A stretch of DNA of 64,000 nt from RGIG3178 sp942492795 (GTDB lineage: Bacteria > Bacillota > Clostridia > Christensenellales > QAND01). The stretch covers positions 2,418,001 to 2,482,000 of the forward strand of contig OW818639.1 of NCBI GenBank assembly GCA_942492795.1, written 5' to 3'. This document shows positions 1-8,711 of the stretch, one piece after another. A program made the position numbers and the translations under genes. Position 1 is the first letter of the stretch; each line of letters starts with the position of its first letter. The notes below the pieces were generated by a model. The model did no database searches. It was given only the letters and a program-made list of their open reading frames with translations, and was not told the origin of the DNA.

Positions 1-911
1 AAAAACCCGACGACTTCCAGTGATATTGCGACGATAAGCAAAATCGTTCCGGTACCCGGAACAAAAAAGATTCTGACATACGAAGGATTTAAAACCATCA
101 ACGCCAACATTAAAAACACGGGTATCAAACCAACGACCAAGCCAGAAATTCGTCCGCTGGATGTCAGCACTTTCAGGTTTGACTTAATCTTGATCCGCTC
201 CCGGATGGTTTCCGAAATGTTTGTGAGGATTTCAGACAGGTTGCCTCCAACCTGCCGCTGAATTTGCACCGCCGTTACAAGCAGGGTGAAATCCTTGCTA
301 TTGAGCCGGTTCGCCATGTTTTGCAGAGCCTGTTCCATCGAGCGTCCCAATTGCACTTCCTTCACCACTCTGCCGAATTCTCTTGAGATCGGATCGGGCA
401 TCTCACGAACGATGCTCTCCAAGGCCTGTTGGAAGGATAACCCTGTCTTCAGACAGTTGCCCACAATGATCAAAGCATTGCTCAACTGGTCCTCCAGCAT
501 AGAAATCCGCTTGCCCTTGCGGCGTGTTATCAAAACAACGGGCAGGACCGCGCCTACCAGGAACAGCGCCAACGGAGCCAACCAGTCGACTCCCATGACC
601 AATAGGATACCGGCAGGACCAAATGCCACGATTGACCAAAGAATAATGAATTCATCTACCCGCAGTTTTATATCGGCAAGGGACAGTTGTGTGGACAAGT
701 TGAGCAAGAGCCCTCTGTCAACAGACGACTTGCTGTTTAATTCTTTTTTCCTCTTGGCGATCTTCTTGTTATCTGTTGTTTCCTCGGTTGCAAACAATTT
801 TTTAATACGCTGCTGCGCCACAATCTTTTTCCCGAATATCAGCTGATTGAGGGAAACAAAAGCCATAAAAGAAAATATGGACGCCAAAACCGCTATCAGA
901 TACAACTGCAT
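1..911 (-). CDS. tadB: TadB-like type II secretion F-family inner membrane protein (partial)
   Basis: The visible 303 codons encode an integral membrane platform protein of the Tad/Flp pilus machine, which works with the CpaF ATPase to assemble pilin at the cytoplasmic membrane. An N-terminal hydrophobic segment (about residues 1-20) is followed by a basic linker, a second hydrophobic block near residues 75-110 and a T2SSF-type domain in which LIIVGNCLKTGLSFQQALE is typical. The C-terminus runs off the window start while still in a membrane segment. The ATG at 909-911 follows GAGGGGG at good spacing and lies 18 bases after the cpaF stop, so it is the next gene of the same operon. A tadC-like partner would be expected beyond the edge. 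Confidence 0.88.
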   Translation of the reverse strand, partial: MQLYLIAVLASIFSFMAFVSLNQLIFGKKIVAQQRIKKLFATEETTDNKKIAKRKKELNSKSSVDRGLLLNLSTQLSLADIKLRVDEFIILWSIVAFGPAGILLVMGVDWLAPLALFLVGAVLPVVLITRRKGKRISMLEDQLSNALIIVGNCLKTGLSFQQALESIVREMPDPISREFGRVVKEVQLGRSMEQALQNMANRLNSKDFTLLVTAVQIQRQVGGNLSEILTNISETIRERIKIKSNLKVLTSSGRISGLVVGLIPVFLMLALMVLNPSYVRIFFVPGTGTILLIVAISLEVVGF

Positions 912-928
912 CAGTCCATGCCCCCTCT

Positions 929-2257
929 TTATTCCTTAAACCATTCATCCGAGACAAATATGCCGTTGTTGCGCAACTTCTCGATGCAATGCGGGACGAT
1001 TCCGGTTGCGCGGAAACGTGTTTTCAGTTTATCGGTGCCGTCGACGAAACCTGCTCTGTCGCACAAATAAATATCCTGAAGCGTGATAACATCGCCCTCC
1101 ATGTTCAATACTTCCGTTATGTTGATAATTTTGCGGCTTCCGTCCCTCATTCTGGCTTGTTGCACGATGATGTCGATTGCGGAAGACATCTGCTCCCGAA
1201 TTGCTTTTACGGGCAAATCCATGCCGGCCATCAGCGTCATCGTTTCAAGGCGGGACAGCGTATCACGCGGGGAATTCGCGTGGGCTGTGGTAATCGACCC
1301 GTCATGCCCTGTATTCATGGCTTGAAGCATGTCCAACGCCTCACCGCCGCGCACCTCGCCGACAATGATGCGGTCCGGGCGCATGCGAAGGGCATTGCGC
1401 ACGAGATCGCGAATGGTTATTTGTCCTTTGTCTTCAATGTTCGGCGGTCGGCTTTCAAGCGTAATAACGTGCCTTTGTTTAAGCTGAAGCTCCGCGGCGT
1501 CTTCAATGGTAACAATTCGATCCTCTGCCGGAATATAGCCGGAAAGGACGTTTAAAAGCGTCGTTTTACCGCTGCCTGTGCCGCCCGAAACAATGATGTT
1601 CAGGCGTCCTTTAACGCATGCTTCCAAAAAATGCAGCATTTTAAGGGAACAGGAGCCAAATTCCAGCAGATCCTGCGACGTGAGCGGCACTTTGGAGAAC
1701 TTCCGGATGGTGATAACGGGTCCGATAAGCGAGAGCGGCGGTATAATAACATTAACACGGGAGCCGTCCGTAAGGCGTGCGTCAACCATAGGCGTCGCCT
1801 CGTCGATATGACGTCCGACCGAGGACACGATACGATCGATTATATTGAGCAAGTGATCCGTATCGCGAAACGTTACTTTGGTTTGCTCGATTTTGCCATA
1901 TCTCTCAATATAGATATCATCCGGACCATTTACCATGATCTCCGTTACTTCGGCATCGCTCAAAAAGCTCTCCAGCGGCCCGTACCCCATAACGTCATTG
2001 TACAAATCGATTCCAATTTTGGCACGTTCGGGCCGATTAACATCTTCGGCAATAACCTCCAACACCTCATCGATGACCCCTCTCACGACCGACTCGGTGT
2101 TTTGTTCCACGTTGCGCTTATCAAGAATCCGGATAACCTCGTGATGCGCCCGTTCCTTGATGCCGCGATACATATCCGTTTGCTTTGGCTTATCGTTTTT
2201 TTCTATCTCAACCTGCGTATTTTGTTTGAGTTGTTCGAGCCTGTCGAATAACGCCAT
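929..2257 (-). CDS. cpaF: CpaF/TadA family pilus assembly ATPase
   Basis: This is the cytoplasmic secretion ATPase that powers Flp pilus assembly (type II/IV secretion ATPase superfamily). The 442 residues have the usual CpaF layout: a helical N-terminal domain (about 1-150), Walker [10 protein letters not shown] at 225-233, the Asp/acidic-box region [12 protein letters not shown] near 248-259, GEVRG at 300-304 and the His-box TTAHANSP around 323-330. Length and motifs are complete. The gene is 3 bases downstream of the tadZ-like gene and 18 bases upstream of tadB, so translation is probably coupled within one operon. Assignment to the Tad rather than the conjugation VirB11 branch rests on its neighbours. 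Confidence 0.95.
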   Translation of the reverse strand: MALFDRLEQLKQNTQVEIEKNDKPKQTDMYRGIKERAHHEVIRILDKRNVEQNTESVVRGVIDEVLEVIAEDVNRPERAKIGIDLYNDVMGYGPLESFLSDAEVTEIMVNGPDDIYIERYGKIEQTKVTFRDTDHLLNIIDRIVSSVGRHIDEATPMVDARLTDGSRVNVIIPPLSLIGPVITIRKFSKVPLTSQDLLEFGSCSLKMLHFLEACVKGRLNIIVSGGTGSGKTTLLNVLSGYIPAEDRIVTIEDAAELQLKQRHVITLESRPPNIEDKGQITIRDLVRNALRMRPDRIIVGEVRGGEALDMLQAMNTGHDGSITTAHANSPRDTLSRLETMTLMAGMDLPVKAIREQMSSAIDIIVQQARMRDGSRKIINITEVLNMEGDVITLQDIYLCDRAGFVDGTDKLKTRFRATGIVPHCIEKLRNNGIFVSDEWFKE

Positions 2258-2260
2258 GGT

Positions 2261-3424
2261 TTATTTCCCCGCTTTTCCTTTTTTTTGGTTTGTTTCTCCC
2301 GTTCCGGCAATCATGTCCGCAATCGCAAGGAATTCTTTGGCAATGGCGCTCTTGGGTGCATCCGATACGATTGGTATACCCCGGTTAAGACATGCAATGG
2401 CGGTTTTCCAATCGGAGGGTATTTTATACTTCAGCGGAAATCCCAAAATGCTCTGCGCATCCTTATGGGATATAAGCCCGGGCGCGTCGCGGTTTACGAC
2501 GATGCTTATTTTATCCGTCAATTGCAGAGATTCCATAATATTCAGGCTTATCTTGGTGTTTCGCAGTGTCGAGATGTCCAGCGTAACGATCTGCATGATC
2601 TCATCGGAATTTTCCATGGCGGCGATGGATATGTCGTTGAAATACGGGGGTGAATCTATGACGATATAATCAAAATAGGACCGGAGCGTATTGATGATCT
2701 TCTCTACGCTTTCGGCCTTGATAGAATCGGCCATTTCCGGGCTTTTGGGAGCACAGAGCAGGCTCACCGTCGAAGAATGGAACTGCATATAGCTCTTAAT
2801 GGATTCATAGTTGATGGATTGCGTTTCCTGCACCAATTCGGCAATGGTTTCCTTCGGGTCAACATCAAAGAAAAGGTTGATGTCGCCAAATTGAAGATCC
2901 AGATCCAGCACCGCTACCCTTTTTCCCCTGCGTGCCAGAGCGATGGACAGGTTGGAAACGATGGTGGATTTTCCTATGCCGCCTTTGGAACCAAACACGG
3001 TAATGATCCTTGCCGAGCCCCCCAAAACCTGCGTATCGCTTCGTCCGTTGCGTGATCTTTCCATCATGCAGGCAAGATTAATGCTGTCAATCAGCGCGGA
3101 TTGTTTACAGTTGACCGGCAGAACCTTGCGAACACCCGAAAGCATCGCCATCTCAACAAATGCAAGATCGATTTCTCTTTCCATCAGCAAGATCGCGCAT
3201 CCCGGCAGCGCGATATATATATCTTTTGCCAGCTGCAATGCGTCGCAATCTGCATCGGATACCAGGACTACGGCATCCGGCAAGAAAGTCAGCACTTTTT
3301 CCATAGCGATTTCGCCGAATTTTACAAAGCCAAGAAACGCAACATCTTCATGCGTCAGCTTGGCTTTAAGTTCATATTTTAATTCCTCCTGATTGAGGAT
3401 CGCAAGCACTTTTTTCTTTTCCAT
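2261..3424 (-). CDS. cpaE: TadZ/CpaE-like pilus localisation ATPase (MinD/ParA superfamily)
   Basis: The 387-residue protein joins an N-terminal receiver-like domain (about 1-125, without a clear phospho-acceptor setting) to a MinD/ParA-type ATPase. The deviant Walker A is KGGIGKST at 147-154, followed by VLDLDLQFGDINLFF (switch region) and VIDSPPYF. CpaE/TadZ proteins place the pilus machine in the cell and interact with the CpaF ATPase. The ATG follows AAAGGAATATTAA. It lies between cpaB and cpaF with very short gaps, which supports the pilus role over a chromosome-partition role. Confidence 0.9.
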   Translation of the reverse strand: MEKKKVLAILNQEELKYELKAKLTHEDVAFLGFVKFGEIAMEKVLTFLPDAVVLVSDADCDALQLAKDIYIALPGCAILLMEREIDLAFVEMAMLSGVRKVLPVNCKQSALIDSINLACMMERSRNGRSDTQVLGGSARIITVFGSKGGIGKSTIVSNLSIALARRGKRVAVLDLDLQFGDINLFFDVDPKETIAELVQETQSINYESIKSYMQFHSSTVSLLCAPKSPEMADSIKAESVEKIINTLRSYFDYIVIDSPPYFNDISIAAMENSDEIMQIVTLDISTLRNTKISLNIMESLQLTDKISIVVNRDAPGLISHKDAQSILGFPLKYKIPSDWKTAIACLNRGIPIVSDAPKSAIAKEFLAIADMIAGTGETNQKKGKAGK

Positions 3425-3447
3425 TTAATATTCCTTTTTGCTTCTGT

Positions 3448-4149
3448 TTATTGTGGTGTATACGGTGTTACGTTTCCAAGGTTCCCATCAAGACCGGGGC
3501 GCAGAACAACCGTTAATTTGCCGTTCGTTTGCGCATAGAACAGCTTCAGCGCCTCTTCCTGTGTTACCGCCAGCGTGATAACGGTATAGTTTTTCGCGTT
3601 CTCCGCACTCTCTTCACCGGTGACAGTCGCTTTGCCGAGCACCAGCACTTCTATGTTTTGCAGCAGGATCACCGATTTTGGGACTTTGGTAACCAGCCCG
3701 TTGGTTGTCTGATCAAACAGCAGCACCGCCACAATGTCTACATGATCGCCTGCCTTTATATAACCCGCAACGCCTGACGTATCGCTTACTTCAACGGTAT
3801 GTGCCCGTTTACCTGCCGGCACATTATAGGAAAGCCCGCTGCTCTTGATATCCCGTTCGGTCAGTTTTGATTGAAGCACCTGTTCTTTGGCTTCAATGGT
3901 CATCGCAGCTACCTTCCCCGATACGCCGGCAATGGTCTTTATCGCCAACGGATGAACAGCGCTGGACGGCATTTGGACGACTTCCAGCAGCTCCGATGTG
4001 ATGAGCGTCCTTTCGGGTATCCGTTGTTTTGCCACAACCACGCTGACCATGTTGGCTTGCGGCGCTTTCGCCAATTGGTTTGTATAAGCATAGATCGCAA
4101 CTCCGGTAAGAATTGCGAAAATTAACGCTGCCAAATATATCTTCTTCAA
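3448..4149 (-). CDS. cpaB: CpaB/RcpC-like Flp pilus assembly protein
   Basis: A 233-residue membrane-anchored protein. One N-terminal transmembrane helix (about 4-22) is followed by an SAF domain (residues about 35-100, with VVVAKQRIPERTLIT and the downstream LxxVQMPSSAVHP) and the RcpC/CpaB C-terminal domain containing GYIKAGDHVDIVAV. In diderms CpaB works with the secretin; in monoderms its homologues stay in Tad loci without one and probably contact the cell wall or pilus. The start is TTG at 4147-4149, preceded by GGGGGCAACACA; no better ATG lies nearby. It follows the TadG-like gene by 18 bases. Confidence 0.88.
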   Translation of the reverse strand: MKKIYLAALIFAILTGVAIYAYTNQLAKAPQANMVSVVVAKQRIPERTLITSELLEVVQMPSSAVHPLAIKTIAGVSGKVAAMTIEAKEQVLQSKLTERDIKSSGLSYNVPAGKRAHTVEVSDTSGVAGYIKAGDHVDIVAVLLFDQTTNGLVTKVPKSVILLQNIEVLVLGKATVTGEESAENAKNYTVITLAVTQEEALKLFYAQTNGKLTVVLRPGLDGNLGNVTPYTPQ

Positions 4150-4167
4150 TGTGTTGCCCCCGATACG

Positions 4168-5142
4168 TTATTCCGTCAAGCTTATATTGTAAACGCCGTA
4201 GTCAGGCGCGTTTGTATAATCAACGCTGCCGCTGACCACAATCGGCACATAGGAACCCAATACTTCGTCCTCATAGTATCCTTCAATGACAAACGCGGCA
4301 AACCCCACTACCCGGATATAGCTCTTATTGACTTTTTCAATGACCAGCACCCGTAGCACCCTGGGACAATTATCATCGTAATGTTCGGCTGTACATCCGC
4401 CGTCATTCTGAAAATGGGTGCACGCGTTGTATTTTTGTGCGATCGCGTCTTTGGTCGGGCCTGCCATATTGCCCTTTTCCACCGGGAGCAGGCCATCGTT
4501 GACTTTGATAATACCGTTGTACCCAAAGAACAGCCATGAATCAAAGTCGTTGGCTCCCCCGCCCATAACCCCGTCGAGGTCGATCGCCCCATAGGATCCT
4601 GTCGTTCCGTCACCGCCGCCATATTTCAGATAGATATGATTTGTGTTGCCGGATGCTATGGCATTCTCCAACTGCGTCTTTTCAACGCCAAGCGGGTTCA
4701 GATTGCCTGCCTGGCTGGCAGGCGCTATTTGAACTGTTGCGCTTCTGGTGAATTGAAACGCCGCTGCCCCGATGATTTTGCCAAAATACACTTCGGATTG
4801 CGAGGGGATTATCACGCGAACACTGGTAAACCGGCCATTGATAATATTGCCCAGCTCTACATTCTCCGCTGTTATGGTGAACCCGCCATTTTTATTGGCA
4901 TAGGAAATAGCAACCGCCTTGACTTGTGAGACAGCGGCGCTGTCTCCTGCCTGAACCGGCAATTCTTTACCCGAAGCCAGAGCCGCCGCATCTGCGGCAT
5001 TTTGTGTCTTCGCTGTATTGGCATACGCCACGCCATAATCAACGGCAAACGCGCAGAACACCAAGAGGAAAGACAGGGCAATGGCAACGAAGATCGTTGC
5101 TGCCCCGCGTTCGTCCGATAACCGTTTTTTAATCCTATCCAT
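4168..5142 (-). CDS. tadG: TadG-like pilus assembly protein (Tad N-terminal domain)
   Basis: The 324-residue protein starts with a basic stretch, an RGAATIF motif and one hydrophobic helix (about 13-38), then a Tad-domain signature NAADAAALASGKEL, as in TadG minor pseudopilin-like proteins. The remaining 250 residues are exported and Gly/Asp rich, with a four-cysteine patch near CTHFQNDGGCTAEHYDDNC, and no recognised adhesin or von Willebrand domain. The ATG at 5140-5142 is used here because it follows GAAGGTGGAATAACC; an in-frame ATG 24 bases upstream sits inside the tadE 3' end without a good binding site. The tadE stop is only 2 bases away, which implies coupling. Confidence 0.82.
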   Translation of the reverse strand: MDRIKKRLSDERGAATIFVAIALSFLLVFCAFAVDYGVAYANTAKTQNAADAAALASGKELPVQAGDSAAVSQVKAVAISYANKNGGFTITAENVELGNIINGRFTSVRVIIPSQSEVYFGKIIGAAAFQFTRSATVQIAPASQAGNLNPLGVEKTQLENAIASGNTNHIYLKYGGGDGTTGSYGAIDLDGVMGGGANDFDSWLFFGYNGIIKVNDGLLPVEKGNMAGPTKDAIAQKYNACTHFQNDGGCTAEHYDDNCPRVLRVLVIEKVNKSYIRVVGFAAFVIEGYYEDEVLGSYVPIVVSGSVDYTNAPDYGVYNISLTE

Positions 5143-5144
5143 GG

Positions 5145-5564
5145 TTATTCCACCTTCATTACGCAAGTAGAAGACAAAGCTATCCCGCCCCCACCGGAAA
5201 AGATGGTGCCGGTCAACGGCGTGATGCCGGAAATTGTGACGTCCACTTTAACCGAAATATCGCCCAAACGGCGTGATGTCGGATTGGAGAAGGTAATCGT
5301 TACAACCATATCGTCCTTAATATAATCCGGTGCGGCGTCACGGACGCGTTGGGCAATAAGTGCTTCCGCATATGCGTCGTCTGCATGAACGATGCCGTAT
5401 CTGGCGCCTTCGCGGCTGCAGTAGGAGACACTTAACTTACAATAGTTTACCCAGCCAAAATCGATGATGCCGCAAAGAAGCAACAATAAAACAGGCAGGA
5501 TCATGGCGAATTCGACCAATGCCTGACCTTTTTCATTGCGCAATGCACTGAGTTGCTTCCTCAT
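5145..5564 (-). CDS. tadE: TadE-like pseudopilin
   Basis: A 139-residue minor pseudopilin. Its N-terminus carries the class III-like processing motif G(13)-QALV-EF followed by a hydrophobic helix (about 18-38), so the prepilin peptidase encoded upstream should cut after Gly13. The rest is a short beta-rich exported domain. An earlier in-frame ATG would add 30 residues, but the ATG at 5562-5564 has a strong CTGGAGGTAAGCGT site and leaves the pseudopilin leader at the normal length, so it is preferred. It is translated just before the TadG-like gene. Confidence 0.85.
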   Translation of the reverse strand: MRKQLSALRNEKGQALVEFAMILPVLLLLLCGIIDFGWVNYCKLSVSYCSREGARYGIVHADDAYAEALIAQRVRDAAPDYIKDDMVVTITFSNPTSRRLGDISVKVDVTISGITPLTGTIFSGGGGIALSSTCVMKVE

Positions 5565-5719
5565 ACGCTTACCTCCAGCGTGTTCCAAAACACAAGAGAG
5601 AATTGCATCCATTGGCTTATTAACATACTTTTCGGAATAGATACAGTATATCAAACTTCATTATTTAAAAACAGACCCTGCAAAGGCCTTTTCCGTCGAT
5701 GTCCCGGCTTGAACAATCG

Positions 5720-5893
5720 TTAGGGATGCAGCCCTGCAATCATCGTCCCCGCATCCTCAAACATGTATGCGATTCCCCCGCGAAACAAGATAAGTCCGCC
5801 GACTAAAAGCACCGCGACAAATGCGATAATGAGCCCATATTCGATCAGACCCTGGCCTTCTTCATCATAGTTGGCATGGATGCGGTTTTTCAT
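5720..5893 (-). CDS. flp: Flp/Fap-type pilin, short second copy
   Basis: A 57-residue reading frame between tadE and the other pilin. It has the complete Flp signature: a charged leader with Gly13, then QGLIEYG, followed by one hydrophobic helix with LIIAFVAVLLVGG and a short polar tail. It starts ATG at 5891-5893 after AAGGGTATCG. The sequence around the cleavage site and helix closely matches the neighbouring pilin (QGLVEYGLIIALVAVLL), so the two are paralogues from a local duplication, with divergent C-termini (MFEDAGTMIAGLHP here). It could be a minor pilin or an alternative major subunit. Confidence 0.85.
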   Translation of the reverse strand: MKNRIHANYDEEGQGLIEYGLIIAFVAVLLVGGLILFRGGIAYMFEDAGTMIAGLHP

Positions 5894-5966
5894 CGATACC
5901 CTTCCTTATAGAAGAGACCGATGCCGCCAAAGTTCTTCTTCAGCGGCATCTCTTCTGAACATCGTA

Positions 5967-6146
5967 TTACGGAGCTGTAAGCGCACCGTTAGCATTAGTG
6001 AATACAGTGCCGATTCCGCCACGGAGTAATTGCAGACCTCCGATTAAGAGGACAGCGACGAGGGCGATGATAAGACCGTATTCCACCAGCCCTTGGCCTT
6101 TTTCGGCTTTCAGCCTCATAAATAGGTTTTTCGCAATAAAGAACAT
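5967..6146 (-). CDS. flp: Flp/Fap-type pilin
   Basis: A 59-residue Flp pilin precursor, the probable main fibre subunit. The leader is basic, Gly17 is followed by QGLVEYG (the G-x4-EY prepilin motif), and one hydrophobic helix fills residues 22-45; the mature protein would be about 42 residues. ATG at 6144-6146 is chosen because AAAGGAGAAACGAAA precedes it; an upstream in-frame ATG 18 bases away overlaps that site. It lies directly after cpaA (181 bases) and before the shorter pilin copy. The gap to cpaA suggests that it may also have its own promoter. Confidence 0.9.
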   Translation of the reverse strand: MFFIAKNLFMRLKAEKGQGLVEYGLIIALVAVLLIGGLQLLRGGIGTVFTNANGALTAP

Positions 6147-6326
6147 TTTCGTTTCTCCTTTCATTTTTGGGAATTAGTTCATCTTTGTTACTACTATAGA
6201 CATTTTCATGCTTTACAAAATCTGTTCCGTACTGTCCCGCATACCTCCCTTATCGCTTGATAGCAAGAGTGTCATGTTAAGTCAGTCTATCCTTATAACG
6301 ATATACACTTCGTGTGTATTCCCGTT

Positions 6327-6959
6327 TTATCTGGGCAATATCAACGCAATGACGAACCCGGCGGATATGTATGGTCCGAACGCGACAGCCGACTTCAGGG
6401 TTCCCCTTCGCGTTGCGATGAGAAAGCCGGCAACGATCAAAAACAAAACGGACATTATAACCAGCGCAACCATGGTGTATCGTACGCCCAGGTAAAAACC
6501 CGTTACCCCCGCCAGTTTTATGTCCCCCATTCCTGCCTGCTTTACCAGCAGACTGGGAGCCAGAAAAACGGTTACTCCCAACACCGCACCCAACAGGTGA
6601 GACGATACGCTCGTCCAATCGCCTTTGACAATCAGCAACCCGATCGCTCCGGCAATCAGCAAGAGAAGGACCTGATTGGGGATCTTTCTTGTGCAGATAT
6701 CGACCACGGAAAGCACGATGCAAGCGGATAGAGCATAAATGATTTCAAACATGCGAAAGCTTATCCCATAGCAGAGGTAAAGTGTCAGCCACGCGAAACC
6801 ACATGCAAATGACCATATATATATCGCGTTGCTGCCATATACAAGAACCAATGAAGGAAGCGCTTCTATCCGCCTTGCTATAGCATGCTTCGTTGCCGTG
6901 AGCAACAAGATTCCCGCAATCATGCCTGCGATTGTAACCACTATATACAGAGCCATCAT
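6327..6959 (-). CDS. cpaA: Prepilin peptidase of the A24 family (TadV/CpaA)
   Basis: A 210-residue polytopic membrane aspartic protease expected to remove the leader peptides from the Flp pilins and the TadE-like protein. The two catalytic aspartates are visible: Asp87 in VVDICTRKIPN and Asp146 in GMGDIKLAG (the GxGD motif). There are about six hydrophobic helices, including two before the catalytic core, and no N-methylation zinc domain, as expected for the short TadV type. It is the first gene of the pilus cluster and lies 25 bases downstream of a terminator-like hairpin in its leader. Start choice between two adjacent ATGs is uncertain. Confidence 0.9.
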   Translation of the reverse strand: MMALYIVVTIAGMIAGILLLTATKHAIARRIEALPSLVLVYGSNAIYIWSFACGFAWLTLYLCYGISFRMFEIIYALSACIVLSVVDICTRKIPNQVLLLLIAGAIGLLIVKGDWTSVSSHLLGAVLGVTVFLAPSLLVKQAGMGDIKLAGVTGFYLGVRYTMVALVIMSVLFLIVAGFLIATRRGTLKSAVAFGPYISAGFVIALILPR

Positions 6960-7190
6960 TCCTACTCTTCTCCGGATGATAAAAAACAGTTGGTAATTTA
7001 CCAGCTGTTGAAGAGGTCACTGATTCGAAACTCTTCAAATGTTCCTCTCGCAACCGGCGGTTACAAGCAAAGCCTTTCACCGTTTCGTGCGCGTCTTCGT
7101 CCTTCGAAAAGTCCATCATAAGGCTATTTGTGGTTACACCGCCATTGCTCGCCCGGTTATTGGTATGTCGTATTTTGTAACTACGATATT
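6960..7190 (-). promoter_or_regulatory. Structured leader upstream of cpaA, with possible attenuator
   Basis: About 230 bases between a predicted promoter and cpaA contain two adjacent hairpins. The first is an 8-bp perfect inverted repeat TTGAAGAG/CTCTTCAA (7008-7015 and 7031-7038). The second is a stem at 6987-7007 (TGGTA/TACCA extended by CAG/CTG) followed on the minus strand by six T residues at 6981-6986. The second looks like an intrinsic terminator just ahead of the gene. No recognised riboswitch consensus was found. An attenuation role is inferred. Confidence 0.45.
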
Positions 7191-7241
7191 ATGCTATCAC
7201 TTACAGATTTGTTTGTAAATTGTATTTCGTTAATTTACAAA
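7191..7241 (-). promoter_or_regulatory. Predicted cpaA promoter with overlapping operator-like repeat
   Basis: On the minus strand, TTTACA (7219-7214) lies 17 bases from TAGCAT (7196-7191). A perfect 9-bp inverted repeat, TTTGTAAAT and ATTTACAAA (7212-7220 and 7233-7241), covers the -35 box, which is where a repressor or an activator would bind. The rest of the gap up to 7550 is AT-rich and shows no other gene. Confidence 0.4.
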
Positions 7242-7550
7242 ACGTTTACATTTTAGTTTAGATTCACGCATATCTTGTTCTTCCCAGCTATTTATGAATT
7301 TGTTTTAAATACGATATAAGACGTTGAAATATGGTTACATCCCTGTGTTAATAGACTTCGGTCAATGTAAACGTGATCGCATATCCAGATTTGTTTATAC
7401 TCAATTCTATCGCTTTAATGCTAACCATAAACGTTTAAGCAGTTACGCCTTGGTTTTTTCGCCAAATATCGCCCGTATTTCTTCCGTCAGCCTTATCTTC
7501 TCTTGTTTTCCGGTTCGCGCTTGCTTTTATAAGCCTTTTACGGCTGCAAT

Positions 7551-7584
7551 AAAAAAACGCCTGCATTTTTACAAATGACAGGCG
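7551..7584 (-). terminator. Intrinsic terminator of spo0A
   Basis: Minus-strand stem CGCCTG-A-CATTT paired with AAATG-CAGGCG, followed by seven T residues, starting 18 bases after the spo0A stop codon. Confidence 0.85.
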
Positions 7585-7601
7585 CATATCCATTGACATC
7601 C

Positions 7602-8375
7602 TTAAGATTTTGCGCCGAACCGCTTGGTTATAACGGATATGAATTCGCCGTTGGACGGCTTGTATTGATGGGAAAATACATCGGCTTTAAAAAATTGATT
7701 GGCGTTGAATATTTTCTTGCTGTTCCATGCAACTTCGATGGAGTGGCGGATCGAGTGTTCAACGTTTGCGGCGGTGGTTTGGCAAAGCGCTCCGATGGAA
7801 GGATACAATTCCTTGGTCAGATTGAAGATAAGATTCGGGTTCTGCAAGGTAAGCTCGATCGCTTTGCAAAGGAACAAGAAACCTTTCGTATGCGGCGAAA
7901 TGCCGATATCCATAAAAAAGGATTCCATTTCCTGATTTTCCATTTGCTGCGGCACAGTTTGCCGGGTCGGCTCCTGTTGGTTTGCCGATATCATCCGCCT
8001 GTTCAGAATGTTCAGAATGCGGTCATGCAGGTCTTCCATGCTGAAGGGTTTAGCCATATAGTAGATGGCCCCGTAATCGCATGCTCGCTTAATGATGGCT
8101 TCATGGTTGAGGGAGGACAAAACGATGACTTCCGGGGTTTTGGCATATGCGTTTTCTTTCAAATGCTCCAGCAGGACAAATCCATCCGCGTACGGCATCA
8201 CAAGATCCAAAACGATCAGATCAGGCATGTCGGATCTCAATAATTCTATTGCTTCGAGCGCGTTATGCGCAATCGCGTTGATCTCGATGTCTTTTTTTAT
8301 GTCAAAATAGCTTTTAATGGCTTTGGAAAGTTCAATATTGTCTTCTGCCAGCATAACTTGAAAGCATTTTCCCAT
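7602..8375 (-). CDS. spo0A: Spo0A sporulation master regulator
   Basis: A 257-residue response regulator that, when phosphorylated, turns on early sporulation genes. The receiver domain (about 5-122) has acidic Glu11/Asp12, phospho-acceptor Asp57 in IVLDLVMP, Ser87 and Lys109 in MAKPF. A Gln/Pro linker leads to the Spo0A-specific DNA-binding domain (about 155-257), with the recognition-helix sequence NVEHSIRHSIEVAW and the TKELYPSIG signature. Length fits the family. It is monocistronic: a strong terminator follows, and the tRNA-Val gene and its terminator lie upstream. Its presence is the best evidence that the organism can form endospores. Confidence 0.95.
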   Translation of the reverse strand: MGKCFQVMLAEDNIELSKAIKSYFDIKKDIEINAIAHNALEAIELLRSDMPDLIVLDLVMPYADGFVLLEHLKENAYAKTPEVIVLSSLNHEAIIKRACDYGAIYYMAKPFSMEDLHDRILNILNRRMISANQQEPTRQTVPQQMENQEMESFFMDIGISPHTKGFLFLCKAIELTLQNPNLIFNLTKELYPSIGALCQTTAANVEHSIRHSIEVAWNSKKIFNANQFFKADVFSHQYKPSNGEFISVITKRFGAKS

Positions 8376-8484
8376 CGCATCTACCCGCTTTTTACATTTT
8401 GGTTACATACAGTATACCATATACGTATAATGCAACGCGATAGCGGGAAAATGCCAATTTGATTTGAATTCGATATCTTATAAA

Positions 8485-8526
8485 CAAAAAAAGCACCCCC
8501 GGGCTTTTGCCCGGGGGGTTTGTGCT
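8485..8526 (-). terminator. Terminator of the tRNA-Val gene
   Basis: A GC-rich hairpin (CCCCCGGGC/GCCCGGGGG) followed on the minus strand by a run of seven T residues, immediately 3' of the tRNA. Confidence 0.88.
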
Positions 8527-8602
8527 TGGTGGTCTGTACTGGACTCGAACCAGTGACCCCATCGATGTGAACGATGTGCTCTACCAACTGAGCCAACAGA
8601 CC
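8527..8602 (-). tRNA. tRNA-Val (anticodon CAC)
   Basis: A 76-base cloverleaf. The acceptor stem GGTCTGT pairs with ACAGACC, the D arm is GCTCAGTTGGTAGAGC, the anticodon arm is CATCG-TTCACAT-CGATG giving anticodon CAC (valine, GUG), and the T arm contains GGTTCGAGTCC. The 3' CCA is encoded. It stands alone, with its own strong terminator; no integrase or att-like duplication was seen beside it. Confidence 0.95.
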
Positions 8603-8711
8603 GTTCTTTGCAGCGTAAATTATGATACCACGCGCTTTTGCGTTTGTCCACCTTCTGCGATGATTTTTTTGTTTTTAACGTCCCGCCTATCGCGCGGCAC
8701 GAATCTTCCGG

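Noticed and set aside
7056..7090. GCAAAGCC-like sequence resembling part of a c-di-GMP-I riboswitch
   Set aside because: The other conserved blocks (GGCAAAC, the tetraloop receptor region and the 3' pairing element) are missing, and the match is on the strand opposite to the pilus genes.
6961..7119. Short frame reading into cpaA from the leader (starting near 7119 on the minus strand)
   Set aside because: The start lacks a binding site and the frame runs out of phase through cpaA; the region is better explained as an RNA leader.
8527..8602. tRNA-Val as an integration site
   Set aside because: No integrase and no repeat of the tRNA 3' end is found; the flanks are housekeeping genes.
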